Source of the DNA: Desulfogranum japonicum DSM 18378
GTDB taxonomy: Bacteria > Desulfobacterota > Desulfobulbia > Desulfobulbales > Desulfobulbaceae
DNA: 43,535 nucleotides
Direction of reading: 5' to 3'
Assembly: GCF_000429945.1 (NCBI RefSeq)
Contig: NZ_AUCV01000050.1
Span: 1 to 43,535, forward strand
A model generated the notes under the pieces. That model was given only the letters and a program-made list of their open reading frames with translations. It was not told the DNA's origin and did not search any database. Every line of letters begins with the position of its first letter. The first letter of the stretch is position 1. Both the position numbers and the translations under genes were made by a program. This document shows positions 43,278 to 43,535 of this stretch, piece by piece.

Positions 43278-43339
43278 ATGACGTATCCTGTTGGGACCAA
43301 TCCGCCAAGAACAATTCCAACACAAAAAGGATACGTCAT
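43278..43339 (+). promoter_or_regulatory. Long inverted repeat covering the transposase start
   Basis: ATGACGTATCC (43278-43288) is a perfect inverse of GGATACGTCAT (43329-43339), and TGTTGG/CCAACA inside extends the stem. The right arm holds the last part of the AAAAAGG ribosome site and the AT of the start codon. A transcript entering from outside would hide the start, as known for IS10 and IS50. Confidence 0.6.
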
Positions 43340-43535
43340 GAACAAGAATAAAATTATTAGCCTGAAAAAGCCTGGAGAGTTTTCCGAGGATCCACTGACC
43401 GAGTTGTTGCGACATGGTGCTCGACAACTTATTGCTGACGCTGTCGAAGCTGAACTTCAGGATCTTCTGCAGCAGTATGCAGATGTGAAAAATGACCGGG
43501 GGCATAGGCAAGTGGTACGCAATGGTTATTTGCCT
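43338..43535 (+). mobile_element. IS256-family transposase, N-terminal part (cut by window end)
   Basis: The first 66 codons of a transposase gene from ATG 43338, open to the window edge. The sequence DPLTELLRHGARQLIADAVE, AELQDLLQQYADVKNDRGH and RQVVRNGYLP matches the conserved N-terminal domain of IS256/mutator transposases (DDE enzymes). The ribosome site is AAAAAGG at 43324-43330. The left end of the element should lie near 43240-43280, but I could not fix the terminal repeat without the right end. Confidence 0.88.

Overview
The window looks like chromosomal DNA of a sulfate- or sulfur-metabolising member of the Desulfobacterota, most likely the Desulfobulbales. This is inferred from gene content: a biotin-dependent methylmalonyl-CoA carboxyltransferase operon joined to succinyl-CoA synthetase, a SdhCAB complex of the Bacillus/epsilon type, a DctBD-controlled TRAP C4-dicarboxylate transporter, and a long integron integrase. 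No rRNA, tRNA or CRISPR array was seen.

Left end (1-4.4 kb): a chromosomal integron. The integrase gene intI (3095-4393, +) has the integron-specific insertion before the catalytic HxxR box. A cassette array runs away from it on the minus strand: attI crossover at 2722/2721, a DUF3806-like secreted protein, attC (2138-2194), a GNAT acetyltransferase, attC (1586-1643), an unknown protein broken by a one-base frameshift, attC (33-100), and the start of a fourth cassette. R'/R'' pairs and stem covariation fix the cassette boundaries.

4.4-10.4 kb: a CbpA-type J protein, a PLP aminotransferase, a YejA-like periplasmic peptide-binding protein, and an uncharacterised P-loop protein fused to an Asp23/Gls24-like domain. 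An 840-bp gene-free stretch follows.

11.2-17.4 kb: sucC-sucD-mmdA-small ORF-5S/1.3S fusion, closed by a strong terminator. These genes interconvert succinate, succinyl-CoA, methylmalonyl-CoA, propionyl-CoA, pyruvate and oxaloacetate (the randomising propionate pathway). A convergent malyl-CoA-lyase-like gene follows.

18.9-29.2 kb: an HDOD-GGDEF diguanylate cyclase and a KamA-like radical SAM aminomutase (minus strand), then dctB-dctD, a good sigma-54 promoter, dctPQM and a uspA-like gene (plus strand). Together these sense and import C4-dicarboxylates, which feed the succinate chemistry on both sides.

29.3-34.9 kb: a YcbB-type L,D-transpeptidase and the sdhCAB operon, with a promoter that carries a perfect 14-bp palindrome near its start point. 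A gene-poor, T/G-rich 1.3-kb stretch follows.

36-43.5 kb: a cyclic-nucleotide-binding/DUF4388 regulator, an unknown 442-residue protein, an isolated trpB-trpA pair, an M3 oligoendopeptidase F, and the left end of an IS256-family element cut off by the window edge.
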